From an uncultured Eubacteriales bacterium (GTDB lineage: Bacteria > Bacillota > Clostridia > Christensenellales > CAG-138), in the NCBI GenBank assembly GCA_902765005.1, contig CACWYB010000005.1, positions 39,844-103,843 of the forward strand: a stretch of DNA of 64,000 nucleotides, in the 5' to 3' direction. A program made the position numbers and the translations under genes. Shown piece after piece: positions 8,189 to 16,517 of this stretch; positions within the stretch are counted from its first letter, which is position 1; every line of letters starts with the position of its first letter. A model generated the notes under the pieces. The model was not told where the DNA came from and did not search any database. It saw nothing but the letters and a program-made list of their open reading frames with translations.

Positions 8189-9073
8189 TTAATGCATCAT
8201 CCTGCTTTCGATATCCGCCGCTTCCAGCATCAGATCCCGATGATATACCCGCACGGGAATGCCCTCCTCCCGCAGCCGCTTCGCCACGGCCTCCGCGGCA
8301 TAGACGGACCTGTGCCGGCCGCCGGTGCAGCCGAAGCACAGCCTGAGCAGGTTTTTACCCTGCTGCTCATAGTACGGCAGGGCTTTTTTCACCAGGTTCA
8401 CCGCCCAGTTGAGCACGTCCTGCATGAGGGGCTTGTCCTTCAGGAAGTTGATGACCGGCTCGTCAAGGCCGGAGAGCTTCCTCAGCTCCGGCACATAGTA
8501 GGGGTTCTCCGCAAAGCGGGTGTCCAGCACGATATCCGCATCCACGGGCACGCCCCGCTTGTAGCCGAAGCTGCAGATGACCAGGTTCATGTGTGGGCTG
8601 CCGATCTCCGGCAGGACCTTCCCCATGAGCTTGGGCACGTCCCTGGCCGCCACGTCGGAGGTGTCCAAAACATAGTCCGCGTGAGCCAGCATGTTGCCCA
8701 GGTACGCCCGCTCCAGCCGGACGCCGGAGGCCGCGTCGCCTCCCTCCCCCAGCGGATGGCGCCGCCGGACCTCGTTGTACCGCTCCATGAGCACCTCGTC
8801 CCGGGCGTCCAGGAACAGAATCTCATACCGGCAGGACAGCTTTTTCAGCGTTCGCTGCACCTCCTCCGGGTCAGCGGAAAGCAGGCTCTCCCGGCCGTCC
8901 ACCGTCACCGCCGCCCGCTCGATGGGGGGATTGGCCTTGGCGCACATCTGCACGAAGGCCGGCAGCATGGGGGACGGCAGGTTGTCCACGCAGTAATACC
9001 CCAGCTCCTCCAGGGCATCCAGGGCGGTGCTCTTGCCTGCGCCGCTCATGCCCGTCACGATCAAAAGATACAT
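8189..9073 (-). CDS. rapZ: RNase adapter / nucleotide-binding protein RapZ (YvcJ)
   Basis: 294 residues. Walker A is GMSGAGKST at residues 8-16 (MYLLIVTGMSGAGKSTALD); the C-terminal domain carries the signature CFGCTGGRHRSVY that binds the regulatory ligand in E. coli RapZ. In enterobacteria RapZ guides RNase E to GlmZ RNA; in Bacillus YvcJ binds nucleotides and influences competence. Its overlap of 13 bases with the upstream murB and direct abutment with whiA places it in a cell-envelope control operon. Confidence 0.95.
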   Translation of the reverse strand: MYLLIVTGMSGAGKSTALDALEELGYYCVDNLPSPMLPAFVQMCAKANPPIERAAVTVDGRESLLSADPEEVQRTLKKLSCRYEILFLDARDEVLMERYNEVRRRHPLGEGGDAASGVRLERAYLGNMLAHADYVLDTSDVAARDVPKLMGKVLPEIGSPHMNLVICSFGYKRGVPVDADIVLDTRFAENPYYVPELRKLSGLDEPVINFLKDKPLMQDVLNWAVNLVKKALPYYEQQGKNLLRLCFGCTGGRHRSVYAAEAVAKRLREEGIPVRVYHRDLMLEAADIESRMMH

Positions 9074-9975
9074 GTCAACGCCTCCAGTCCCTTTACCTCA
9101 GGTTCCAGCAGCACGCCGGTCTCGCTCATAACCTGCGCCTGTACATGGTTCATTAATGCGCGGATGTCCCCCGCCGTGGCCCCGCCCCGGTTCACGATGA
9201 ACCCGGCGTGGAGCTCCGAAACCTGGGCCCCTCCCATAGCAAACCCCTTCAGGCCGCAGCCCTCGATGAGGGCCCCGGCAAAGTGGCCTTCGGGCCGCTT
9301 GAAGGTGCTGCCCGCGGAGGGCAGGTTCAGGGGCTGCTTCTCCCGGCGCTTCTGCATGCATTCGGCCATGGTGGCCGCCGCCGTGCCGTCGTCGGGCAAG
9401 AGCTGCAGCTCCACCGCCGCAACGATGGTGCTCGGCCAGGCATAGGGGCTCTTTCGATAGCCCATCTGCTCAAGGCGGGCGTCCTCCCAAACAAAGGCGC
9501 CGTCCCGGAAGCAGCGCACCCGGCGCAGGACGGACTTGATCTCCCCGCCGTAGGCGCCGGCGTTCATGGCCACGGCGCCCCCCAGGGTGCCGGGGATGCC
9601 GCAGAGCCGCTCCAGGCCCATGAAGCCCCGCTGGACGCTCTCCTTGGCGAGGGCGGTCAGGGAATAGCCGGCCCCCGCCACGACCCGGTCCCCCTGAAAG
9701 ACGGGGGCCGCGCCGTCGCCGGACAGCTGCAGGATCAACCCTCGGAAGCCCTCGTCCGCCGGTAGAACGTTGGTGCCGTTGCCCAGGAGCACGACGGGAA
9801 GATGCTCTGCTTGGCAGATACCCAAAGCGGCACAAAGCTCCGCTTCCCCCTTTGGCTGCAGCACGAAGGCGGCCGGGCCGCCCACCCGGAAGCTGACCAG
9901 CTCCGAAAGGGGCACATTCACTTTGGCGCCAAGCTCCACAAGGGCCCGGCCTACAAATTCACTATTGTATACCAT
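9061..9975 (-). CDS. murB: UDP-N-acetylenolpyruvoylglucosamine reductase MurB
   Basis: About 304 residues from ATG 9975. It catalyses the NADPH- and FAD-dependent reduction giving UDP-MurNAc in peptidoglycan synthesis, in the cytosol. FAD-binding motifs: SFRVGGPAAFVLQ, GAVAMNAGAYGGEI; the active-site serine motif is NLPSAGSTFKRPEG and the end of the protein has the expected EPEVKGLE. An in-frame TTG at 10005 would add 10 residues, but it lies upstream of the -10 box described separately, so ATG 9975 is preferred. Note that this ATG would be at or next to the transcription start (see findings). Confidence 0.93.
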   Translation of the reverse strand: MVYNSEFVGRALVELGAKVNVPLSELVSFRVGGPAAFVLQPKGEAELCAALGICQAEHLPVVLLGNGTNVLPADEGFRGLILQLSGDGAAPVFQGDRVVAGAGYSLTALAKESVQRGFMGLERLCGIPGTLGGAVAMNAGAYGGEIKSVLRRVRCFRDGAFVWEDARLEQMGYRKSPYAWPSTIVAAVELQLLPDDGTAAATMAECMQKRREKQPLNLPSAGSTFKRPEGHFAGALIEGCGLKGFAMGGAQVSELHAGFIVNRGGATAGDIRALMNHVQAQVMSETGVLLEPEVKGLEALTCIF

Positions 9976-9982
9976 GGCATTA

Positions 9983-10011
9983 AGTATACCAAGTTCAGCC
10001 TTCAATTACAA
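9983..10011 (-). promoter_or_regulatory. Promoter before murB, inside the end of the upstream gene
   Basis: On the minus strand TTGTAA (10006-10011), 17 bases, TATACT (9983-9988), 7 bases, then the murB ATG. It overlaps the last codons of the SBP-like gene. Confidence 0.65.
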
Positions 10012-10915
10012 TGGCAAGCCGCTGAAAAAAGTTGTTTTTTGCCGCCTCGTCCCCGCGCAGCGCCGCCGTCGCCTCCGCAAGCAGCTGCTGCCGATGCTGA
10101 GCATAGGCGAAGGGGTCCGGGGCCCGCACCGTTTCATAGGCCCTGTCCAGCCGCACCAACAGGGAGTCCCCGTAGGGATAGGCCACATCCGCCCGGACGG
10201 AGAAGGCGCCCAGGGCCGGGAGCATACGCTGGGTCGGCTCCGAAAGCAGATAGGAATAGAACTGCATGCACCACCTTGCCTTCTCCGCCGCCGTATCCTT
10301 ATCCACCCCCAGATAGCACACCTGGTCCGTGAAGGGGCCGGCAAAGGCAGCCTCCCCGCCTGATTCCCCGTTTCGCTGCCGGTCGCCCCAGGCCCTCAGG
10401 TCCAGCACCGGCCAGGGCGCTCCGTTAGCGAGGGCGGCCACCGGGTTGCCCTCCCCCTGCGCCGCCGCCACATAGCCGGAGAAGAGCCAGGGCAGGGCGC
10501 AGGGAACCGCAACAAGGCCCGGGCGAAGGCTGATCCCTTCCTCCGGCTCCACGGGCTGCAGAAGCGTTTCAGGGAGGGCACCGGAGAAGAAGGAGTACAT
10601 GTCCGCCCGACGGCCATAGGACAGGCGCTCCTGAAAGTCCGCCTCCCCCATGCCCTCCACGGCGATCCGCACGCCGAAGTGCCGCTCGTTGAAGCGATCC
10701 GCCCGCTCCTGTAAGAAAGCGGTCACGCTCCCCTGGTAGGTCTTGGCGCTGACCACGTGGCAAAGGGTGATGGTCCCCACGTATTCCGGGGCGGGCAGCT
10801 GCCGGTTTTGCACATAGAAGCTCTCCCCCCGGCCGGCTACCCTCGGCCCGGCATAGGCTAAAAACGCCAGGATCCCCAGGGCCGCCGCGGCCCGCAACAG
10901 AAGCTGTTTTCTCAT
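9995..10915 (-). CDS. Membrane-anchored solute-binding-protein-like protein
   Basis: 306 residues. Residues 1-25 form a signal or anchor segment (RKQLLLRAAAALGILAFLAY) with no lipobox cysteine, so it is probably exported and tethered or released. The mature part resembles extracellular solute-binding proteins of family 1: strand TITLCHVVSAKTYQG, then FLQERADRFNERHFGVRIAV, and ADMYSFFSGALPE, where the family usually has the 'DV..' ligand-site segment. No permease or ATPase gene is next to it, so a transport role is doubtful; a receptor or orphan binding function is possible. It is the first gene of the minus-strand murB run. Confidence 0.65.
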   Translation of the reverse strand: MRKQLLLRAAAALGILAFLAYAGPRVAGRGESFYVQNRQLPAPEYVGTITLCHVVSAKTYQGSVTAFLQERADRFNERHFGVRIAVEGMGEADFQERLSYGRRADMYSFFSGALPETLLQPVEPEEGISLRPGLVAVPCALPWLFSGYVAAAQGEGNPVAALANGAPWPVLDLRAWGDRQRNGESGGEAAFAGPFTDQVCYLGVDKDTAAEKARWCMQFYSYLLSEPTQRMLPALGAFSVRADVAYPYGDSLLVRLDRAYETVRAPDPFAYAQHRQQLLAEATAALRGDEAAKNNFFQRLAIVIEG

Positions 10916-10921
10916 GGTTCA

Positions 10922-10951
10922 GCCTATTCCCCAAACGGCGTGCCTATTCCC
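10922..10951. repeat. Two GCCTATTCCC direct repeats 20 bp apart
   Basis: GCCTATTCCC occurs at 10922-10931 and again at 10942-10951, exactly 20 bases (about two helical turns) apart, in the divergent region between the SBP-like gene (start 10915) and spoIIAA (start 11036). This geometry suits an operator for a dimeric or tandem regulator; the regulator is unknown. No convincing promoter for the spoIIA operon could be picked in 10952-11035. Confidence 0.5.
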
Positions 10952-11035
10952 GAAAGCTCGTCCTCTTTCGAGGCAGGACGCGGCGATTCTGCCGCCGTAT
11001 CTATTTTGGACACCCAAAAGAAAAGGAGCATACCC

Positions 11036-11341
11036 ATGGAAATAAACGCAAGCAAGCGAGGGCCCCGACTCCATGTGAAGCTGAGCGGGGAGCTGGACCA
11101 CCACAGCGCTGAACAGACCCGGAACATGCTGGACGCGCTATTGAAGGACGTCACGGTGCGGGACCTGACAGTGGACCTGTCCGGCGTCAGCTTTATGGAC
11201 AGTGCGGGCCTGGGGGTCATCCTGGGCCGATACCGCATATTGAGCATGCGGGGCGGGCATCTGACGGTGACGGGCATGTCCGGCGCCATCGACAAGATCT
11301 TTCGCATGTCCGGCATCTACGCCATCGTGGACAGGCAGTAA
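11036..11341 (+). CDS. spoIIAA: Anti-sigma-F factor antagonist SpoIIAA
   Basis: 101 residues, a single STAS domain. The start MEINASKRGPRL follows AAAAGGAGCATACCC. The phosphorylatable serine lies in SFMDSAGLGVILGRY (about residue 57), the site SpoIIAB kinase modifies in Bacillus. Dephosphorylated SpoIIAA sequesters SpoIIAB and frees sigma-F in the forespore. First gene of the sigma-F operon, 10 bases before spoIIAB. Confidence 0.93.
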   Translation: MEINASKRGPRLHVKLSGELDHHSAEQTRNMLDALLKDVTVRDLTVDLSGVSFMDSAGLGVILGRYRILSMRGGHLTVTGMSGAIDKIFRMSGIYAIVDRQ

Positions 11342-11351
11342 GGAGGCGGCC

Positions 11352-11786
11352 ATGGATAACTGGATGGAACTTTCCTTCCCCTCTCTCTCCGTGAACGAGG
11401 GATTCGCCCGGGCGGCCACAGCCGCCTTCGCGGCGCTGCTGAACCCCACCATCGACGAGCTTTCGGATTTGAGGACCGCCGTGTCCGAGGCGGTGACCAA
11501 CGCCATCATCCACGCCTACGGCAATGATCGAAACGCCATGATCACCCTGCGCTGCGAGGCGGAGGGCAAGAAGCTGCGTGTTACGGTAAAGGACACGGGC
11601 TGCGGCATCGAGGACATAGAGCTGGCCCGGCGGCCCTTCTACACCAGCAAGCCCGAGCTGGAGCGGTCCGGCATGGGGTTCGCGGTGATGGAGGCGTTTA
11701 TGGACCGGGTGGAGATCCAGTCCGCCCCCGGGGAGGGGACCGCCGTGATCATGGAAAAGGAGATGGGCAGGGCCTGTGGAAGCTGA
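11352..11786 (+). CDS. spoIIAB: Anti-sigma-F factor / serine kinase SpoIIAB
   Basis: 144 residues, a GHKL ATPase domain. N box: SEAVTNAIIHAYGN; G1 box: DTGCGIEDI; G2 box: ERSGMGFAVMEAF. It binds and inhibits sigma-F and phosphorylates SpoIIAA with ATP. The ATG is preceded by AGGAGGCGGCC. The 3' end overlaps the sigF start by 11 bases, which couples synthesis of anti-sigma and sigma. Confidence 0.95.
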   Translation: MDNWMELSFPSLSVNEGFARAATAAFAALLNPTIDELSDLRTAVSEAVTNAIIHAYGNDRNAMITLRCEAEGKKLRVTVKDTGCGIEDIELARRPFYTSKPELERSGMGFAVMEAFMDRVEIQSAPGEGTAVIMEKEMGRACGS

Positions 11787-12489
11787 CGCCTTCAAGGAGG
11801 CGCTCCTGCGGCTGCAGGCCGGAGACAGGCAGGCGGAGGCGGAGCTGGTGCAGCGGAATCTGCCACTGGTGGCCGCCATTGCCCGCCGGTATCGGAACTG
11901 CGGCCTTGGCCTGGAGGATATGATCCAGCTAGGCAGCATCGGGCTGCTGCAGGCCCTGCGACGGTTCGATCCGGAAAGAGGGCTGTGCTTCTCTACCTAC
12001 GCCGTGCCGCTGATCGCCGGGGAGATACGCCGGTTCCTCCGGGACGACGGCATGGTGAAGTTCTCCCGGGAGGCAAAGTCCCTGGCCCTGAAGATCGAGC
12101 GTATCCGCCGGGAGCAGGGGGATTTGACCGTGGAGGAGCTGGCCCGGCAGCTGCATGTGTCGCCGGAGGACGTGGCGGCGGCCCTGGCTTCCCGGGAGGG
12201 GGCGCTGTCCCTGGACGCGCCCACGGAGGAGGACGGGGCCGACCTTCAATCCTTTCTGGGCAGCGCCGACGCGAATACGGAAAAAGACGCTCTTAGGCGA
12301 ATGGAGCTTCGAGAACTGTTCGCCGTCCTGTCGGAACGGGAACGGCAGGTGCTGTTCCTGCGCTACTTTCGGGACCGGACCCAAAGCGAGGTCGGCAAGC
12401 GCCTGGGGCTCTCCCAGGTGCAGATATCCCGGATAGAAAAGAAAGCCCTGCTGCGCATGCGGCAGCAGGGGAACGATAGATCGTTTTGA
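11776..12489 (+). CDS. sigF: RNA polymerase sigma-F factor (SpoIIAC)
   Basis: 237 residues starting at GTG 11776 inside spoIIAB. Region 2 is clear (RNLPLVAAIARRY, GLGLEDMIQLGSIGLLQAL, RFDPERGLCFSTYAVPLIAG), as are region 3 and the region 4 HTH (RTQSEVGKRLGLSQVQISRI). It directs early forespore transcription in endospore formers. Operon position after spoIIAA-spoIIAB separates it from sigma-G or sigma-B. Its presence is the main evidence that the organism can sporulate. Confidence 0.94.
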   Translation: MEADAFKEALLRLQAGDRQAEAELVQRNLPLVAAIARRYRNCGLGLEDMIQLGSIGLLQALRRFDPERGLCFSTYAVPLIAGEIRRFLRDDGMVKFSREAKSLALKIERIRREQGDLTVEELARQLHVSPEDVAAALASREGALSLDAPTEEDGADLQSFLGSADANTEKDALRRMELRELFAVLSERERQVLFLRYFRDRTQSEVGKRLGLSQVQISRIEKKALLRMRQQGNDRSF

Positions 12490-12493
12490 TTTT

Positions 12494-12553
12494 CGCACCT
12501 TTTTCTTTTCGGTGAAAAGAAAAAGGTGCGCGAAAAAGAAAAGCTCAGGAAGA
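12494..12553. repeat. Dispersed hairpin repeat, copy 1
   Basis: A 17-bp perfect stem (12494-12510 / 12514-12530, loop GGT) built on CACCTTTTTCTTTTC is followed by a shared tail AAAAAGAAAAGCTCAGGAAGA (21 bases, ending 12553; key part GCTCAGGAAGA). A second copy lies at 60327-60384 with compensatory stem changes. It begins just after the sigF stop and may also act as a terminator. Confidence 0.85.
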
Positions 12554-12587
12554 AAAAGAAGGATACGGAAGCTGAGTATTGTTCACG

Positions 12588-12618
12588 GAAGCCAACTATA
12601 CGGTTGGCTTCTCTTTTT
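12588..12618 (+). terminator. Terminator downstream of the sigma-F operon
   Basis: GAAGCCAAC (12588-12596), a six-base loop, GTTGGCTTC (12603-12611), then TCTTTTTT. A GC-containing 9-bp stem and U-tract fit a Rho-independent terminator on the plus strand. Confidence 0.7.
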
Positions 12619-12621
12619 TCG

Positions 12622-12659
12622 GTTCCTTTTTTCTCTTCTCCTGAAGAGAAAAAAGGAAC
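12622..12659. repeat. Long A/T-rich hairpin between convergent genes
   Basis: A 17-bp perfect stem (12622-12638 / 12643-12659, loop TCCT) based on GTTCCTTTTTTCTCTTC. It lies 13 bases past the GNAT stop on the minus strand and could terminate that operon. It resembles the 12494 element in its pyrimidine-rich left arm. Confidence 0.7.
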
Positions 12660-12672
12660 AAATATACCCCCT

Positions 12673-13149
12673 CTACCGCTCCATCACCATCTTGAGCCCT
12701 TCGGCCGAGATGGAAGAAACCAGCTTCTCCTCGCCATTCAGGCGAAAGCCGCATTTCTCATAGAAGCGGATAGCCCGGCTGTTCCCCTTCACGAGCCACA
12801 GACAGATCTTCCGGTAGTCTGCCAGCTCCTCCAGGGCCGCATCCATCAGCATCTGCCCCACGCCCTTTCCGTGGAATTCCGGCAAAACATACAGGGCGAA
12901 CACCTCTCCGGTGCCCTCCTCATCGCTCTGCCCATAGCCCACGAAGCCCACGACCCGGTCTGCGTCCTTGGCCACAAGAATGTTGTCCCGCCATCGAAAG
13001 GCCTTCTCCTCCACCTTTTCCAGGGTGAGCGCATCCAAATACGTCTGGCTCACCAGGCCGGGGTACACCTCATGCCAGCATTTCCAGTGGACGAACGCTT
13101 TGCCTCTGATCTCGGCGTCGGTCTCCATGGGTTTGATACCGATAGCCAT
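12673..13149 (-). CDS. GNAT-family N-acetyltransferase
   Basis: 158 residues. The acetyl-CoA loop is in ALYVLPEFHGKGVGQMLMDA (Q/RxxGxG/A as HGKGVG), preceded by GFVGYGQSDEEGTGEVFALY and followed by the C-terminal RAIRFYEKCGFRLNGEEKL typical of GNAT proteins of the PaiA type. It would acetylate a small amine or protein; the substrate is unknown. GAGGAAACACC precedes the ATG. Last gene of the DUF512-der-plsY run. Confidence 0.87.
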   Translation of the reverse strand: MAIGIKPMETDAEIRGKAFVHWKCWHEVYPGLVSQTYLDALTLEKVEEKAFRWRDNILVAKDADRVVGFVGYGQSDEEGTGEVFALYVLPEFHGKGVGQMLMDAALEELADYRKICLWLVKGNSRAIRFYEKCGFRLNGEEKLVSSISAEGLKMVMER

Positions 13150-13158
13150 GGTGTTTCC

Positions 13159-13803
13159 TCAATAGTTGATGGTGCCCTCGGTGCCGGCGATGATCCGCTG
13201 GATGTTGGACCGATGGCGCACGATGATGATCAGGGTGCAAAGAAGGGCAAAGATCCAGAGCCAGGGCCGCTGGGCGTGATTCACAAGGCACAGGATGGTG
13301 AACAGCACGGAGCTGGTCATGGACACCAGGGACATCATGTGGCAGAACAGGAACACGACCACGGCGAACACCGCCGTGACGGCCCCGCCCAGGGGAAAGC
13401 TCAGGAACATGAACGCAAAGAAGCAGGCCACGCCCTTGCCCCCCTTGAAGCGGCTGAGCACGGGCCAGCAGTGCCCCAGCACCACGCCCAGGCCCCCGAT
13501 GTACCCGCCCAGGGCAAAGTCCAGGGCGCTCTTCTGCACGGCGATGCCCCAGAGCCGGCCCAAATATGCTCCAAGAGCCACCCCCAGGAAGCACTTGAAA
13601 GCATCCCCCAGGAAGGTGACGATGCCCCACTTGGCGCCGTAGACCCGGGTCATGTTGGACGCCCCCGGGTTCCCGCTGCCGTGCTTGCGCACGTCGTCAT
13701 GCAAAAAACGCTTGGAAAACAGCACCGCCGTCTGGAAATTGCCGATGAAGTAGCTGAGGATCAGCACGATGGCCACGGTCTGTATCTGGACTACGTTCAG
13801 CAT
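13159..13803 (-). CDS. plsY: Acyl-phosphate:glycerol-3-phosphate acyltransferase PlsY
   Basis: 214 residues, multi-pass membrane protein (five predicted hydrophobic segments). It makes lysophosphatidate from glycerol-3-phosphate and acyl-phosphate, the first step of phospholipid synthesis. Family motifs: GSGNPGASNMTRVYG near residues 42-56, and RFKGGKGVACFFAFM near 118-132. The der-plsY adjacency is a common Clostridia arrangement. It lies 3 bases after der. Confidence 0.94.
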   Translation of the reverse strand: MLNVVQIQTVAIVLILSYFIGNFQTAVLFSKRFLHDDVRKHGSGNPGASNMTRVYGAKWGIVTFLGDAFKCFLGVALGAYLGRLWGIAVQKSALDFALGGYIGGLGVVLGHCWPVLSRFKGGKGVACFFAFMFLSFPLGGAVTAVFAVVVFLFCHMMSLVSMTSSVLFTILCLVNHAQRPWLWIFALLCTLIIIVRHRSNIQRIIAGTEGTINY

Positions 13804-13806
13804 AGG

Positions 13807-15129
13807 CTATTCATCCTTTCCCCGGTTCCGGAAGATGATCTTGATGGGCGTGCCGGCAAAGCCGAAGGTTTTTCTGAAATAGTTCTCCATATACCGCTTA
13901 TAGGAGAAATGGACCAGCGCCTCATCGTTGACGAAGATAACGAAGGTGGGCGGCTGGACGGATACCTCCGTGGCGTAGTAGATCTTCAGCCGCTTCCCTG
14001 ACATGGCCGGAGGCTCCGTCATGGAGATGGCCTCGTTGACGATGTCGTTGAGAGTGCCGGTGGTGATCCGGCGGACGGACTGAGCATAGCTCTCCTTGGC
14101 GGCAGCGAGGAGCTTGTTCACCCGCTGGCCGGTCTTGGCGGAGATGAACAGGAAGGGCACATAGTCCATGAAGGCCAGGTCCACCTGCATATCCTTTTTT
14201 AAGGTGTTCATGGTGTTGGTGTCCTTCTCGATCAGATCCCACTTGTTGACCACCAGCACCGAGGGCTTTCCCTCCTCGTGAACATAGCCCGCGATCTTCA
14301 CATCCTGTTCGGACAGGCCCTGCTCCGCGTCCACCACGATGAGCACCACATCCGCCCGACGCACGGCGGCCAGGGAGCGGATCACGCTGTAGCGCTCGAT
14401 GGTCTCGTCCTCCACGGAGCGCTTTCTGCGGATGCCGGCGGTGTCCACCAACACAAAGGGCTCTCCATCCACGGTAAAGGGGGTGTCCACGGCGTCCCGG
14501 GTGGTGCCGGGGATGTTGGACACGATGCACCGCTCCTCCCCCAGGATGGCGTTTACCAGGCTGCTTTTTCCCACGTTGGGCTTGCCCACCACGGCGATGT
14601 TCAGAGGGTGCTCCCCCTCCTCCTCGGCGGCCGCCGGGAAGTGGGCGCAGACCTCGTCCAGCATGTCGCCCAGGCCCAGCCCCTGGCCGGCGGAGATGAT
14701 GATGGGGTCCCCCAGGCCCAGGGAATAAAACTCATAGATGGCGTCGTTGAACTTGGGCGCGTCCAGCTTGTTCACCGCCAGGACCACGGGTTTATTTGAC
14801 TTGCGCAGCATGGCGGCCACCTCCTCGTCGGCGGCGGTCATGCCCTCCCGGCCGTCCACCAAAAACAGGATCACGTCCGCCGTCTCGATGGCCAGCTCCG
14901 CCTGCCGCCGCATCTGCACGGCGATGATGTCCTCGCTGGCGGGCTCGATGCCGCCGGTGTCGATGAGGGTGAAGCTGTGGGTGAGCCACTCCGCGTCCGC
15001 ATAGATGCGGTCCCGGGTGACGCCGGGGGTGTCCTCCACGATGGACAGCCGCCGGCCGATCAGCTTGTTGAAGAGGGTGGATTTGCCCACGTTGGGCCGC
15101 CCCACGATGGCTACCAAAGGCTTGCTCAT
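13807..15129 (-). CDS. der: Ribosome biogenesis GTPase Der (EngA)
   Basis: 440 residues with two GTPase domains and a KH-like C-terminus. G1 motifs [12 protein letters not shown] (residues 10-21) and [12 protein letters not shown] (about 183-194); G3 DTGG and DTAG ([18 protein letters not shown]); G4 NKLD and NKWD. Der assists 50S subunit maturation. Overlaps the DUF512 gene by 4 bases. Confidence 0.97.
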   Translation of the reverse strand: MSKPLVAIVGRPNVGKSTLFNKLIGRRLSIVEDTPGVTRDRIYADAEWLTHSFTLIDTGGIEPASEDIIAVQMRRQAELAIETADVILFLVDGREGMTAADEEVAAMLRKSNKPVVLAVNKLDAPKFNDAIYEFYSLGLGDPIIISAGQGLGLGDMLDEVCAHFPAAAEEEGEHPLNIAVVGKPNVGKSSLVNAILGEERCIVSNIPGTTRDAVDTPFTVDGEPFVLVDTAGIRRKRSVEDETIERYSVIRSLAAVRRADVVLIVVDAEQGLSEQDVKIAGYVHEEGKPSVLVVNKWDLIEKDTNTMNTLKKDMQVDLAFMDYVPFLFISAKTGQRVNKLLAAAKESYAQSVRRITTGTLNDIVNEAISMTEPPAMSGKRLKIYYATEVSVQPPTFVIFVNDEALVHFSYKRYMENYFRKTFGFAGTPIKIIFRNRGKDE

Positions 15130-16436
15130 AGTTCGTCTCCAAATACCGTTTCAATGAATTCTCTGCCGCCGTTGAAGGGGATGATCCGGCGGCCCAGCTT
15201 CCCTTCCAGCTCCGAAAGGGTGATGCCGTCCAGGAACACGTTCTCCTTCTCCCGCAGCATGTTGCGGGGGATCAGAATGGGCTCTCCGCCCCGCTCCGGA
15301 AAGGCGGCCATAAGATCGCTGGCCGTCACCAGACCCGCCACATGGACGTTGCCGCCGAAGAAGCGGTTCTCCACCGGCACGGTCAGCGCGTCGATATTGT
15401 ATTTCCCCAGCTCCCGATACAGGGCCCGGAAGAAGGGGTTGGCCGCCGTGCCCCCGGCCACGGTGATGTGCCGGGGCGCGGGCAGGGGGGCTTTCTCTCC
15501 CAGGGCCTCCTGAAAATCCAGCTCAAAGAGCCGCAGCAGGCCCACGCCGTTTTCGATCTGGGGGAAGTCCCCATAGCTCTCGGCCGGCGGCAGGGGCAGG
15601 CCAGCCGTGAGATACCATTCGTCGGAAAGATAGAAGAAGGTGTCCGCCCACCTCTCTCTATATGCCGCCTGCTTCCCCTCCCCGTAGGCGATGAGGGCGC
15701 GGGCCTCCTCCGGCGTGTAGCCCCTGAGAGGGTAGAGCCCCTCCCGGTACCTTGTCAGGCCCACGGGCACCGCCGCGATGGAGGCGCAATAGGGATACAG
15801 GCCGGCTAAATCGCTGAGCGTTCGCGCCAACACCTCTCTGTCGTTCAGGCCGGGGCAAAGGACGATCTGGGTATGGAAGGTGATTCCCGCCTCCCGAAGG
15901 GCCGAAAGGCGCTCCATGATCCGTCCCGCCGTGGGATTGCTCATCAGCTTCACCCGAACATCGGGGTCCGTGGCATGGACGGACACATACAGGGGGCTCA
16001 CCCGGCGCTTGAGGATGCGCTGGAACTCCTCCTCGGATACGTTGGTCAGCGTCACATAGTTGCCCATGATGAAGGAGAGCCGCCAGTCATCGTCCTTCAC
16101 GTTCAGGGAGCTGCGGATGCCCTTAGGCATCTGGTCCACGAAGCAGAAGAGGCACCGATTTTTGCAGGTCTGCATCCGGTCCATGAGGGTGGTTTCAAAG
16201 CACAGTCCCAGGGGCTCCCCCACCTTCTTGCGAACCAGATAGCGAAGCTTCTCCCCCGTTCGCTCCACCTCCACGATCAGGCGGCCGCGGACGGTCAGGG
16301 CCTCATAGTCGATGAGGTCCTTCACCCCTTCCCCGTTGATGGACAGCAGCCGATCCCCCGCCTGCAGCCCTTCTCTGGCCGCCGGGGACCCTGCCTCCAC
16401 TCGGGTGATCACTTTTCCCTGCATATACCTATCCAT
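15126..16436 (-). CDS. DUF512 radical-SAM/PDZ protein
   Basis: 436 residues (432 if the ATG at 16424, [13 protein letters not shown], is used; that start looks closer to family members). A PDZ-like domain occupies residues about 5-70 ([20 protein letters not shown]), then a radical-SAM-type cysteine cluster [16 protein letters not shown] near 92-107, and the C-terminal DUF512 domain with [10 protein letters not shown] and [16 protein letters not shown]. The family is conserved beside der in Clostridia; its reaction is unknown. Iron-sulfur cluster binding is inferred from CxxxCxFC. Confidence 0.9.
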   Translation of the reverse strand: MDRYMQGKVITRVEAGSPAAREGLQAGDRLLSINGEGVKDLIDYEALTVRGRLIVEVERTGEKLRYLVRKKVGEPLGLCFETTLMDRMQTCKNRCLFCFVDQMPKGIRSSLNVKDDDWRLSFIMGNYVTLTNVSEEEFQRILKRRVSPLYVSVHATDPDVRVKLMSNPTAGRIMERLSALREAGITFHTQIVLCPGLNDREVLARTLSDLAGLYPYCASIAAVPVGLTRYREGLYPLRGYTPEEARALIAYGEGKQAAYRERWADTFFYLSDEWYLTAGLPLPPAESYGDFPQIENGVGLLRLFELDFQEALGEKAPLPAPRHITVAGGTAANPFFRALYRELGKYNIDALTVPVENRFFGGNVHVAGLVTASDLMAAFPERGGEPILIPRNMLREKENVFLDGITLSELEGKLGRRIIPFNGGREFIETVFGDEL

Positions 16437-16445
16437 TATACGTTT

Positions 16446-16474
16446 AGGATATCACATCCCGCCTTCCTTTTCAA
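16446..16474 (-). promoter_or_regulatory. Promoter of the DUF512-der-plsY operon
   Basis: Minus strand: TTGAAA (16469-16474), 17-base spacer, TATCCT (16446-16451), located 9 bases before the first possible start codon at 16436 and 21 before the ATG at 16424. The -10 box is only a partial match. Confidence 0.5.
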
Positions 16475-16477
16475 CCG

Positions 16478-16499
16478 AAAAAAGGAGCCTGGCGGCTCC
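16478..16499 (-). terminator. Terminator after the patatin gene
   Basis: On the minus strand GGAGCC-GCCA-GGCTCC (16484-16499) is followed by TTTTTTC. It separates the patatin gene from the DUF512 promoter. Confidence 0.8.
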
Positions 16500-16517
16500 C
16501 ATTCTTTTGGAATGGCC

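Noticed and set aside
7307-9445. Long open frame on the plus strand (over 700 codons) opposite whiA-rapZ-murB
   Set aside because: It is antisense to three well-conserved genes, and its product is His/Gly/Leu/Val-rich, the usual by-product of GC-rich third positions. No domain or ribosome site.
12494-12659. CRISPR or phage att array
   Set aside because: The repeats are self-complementary hairpins of different sequence, not direct repeats with uniform spacers, and no cas or integrase gene is in the window.
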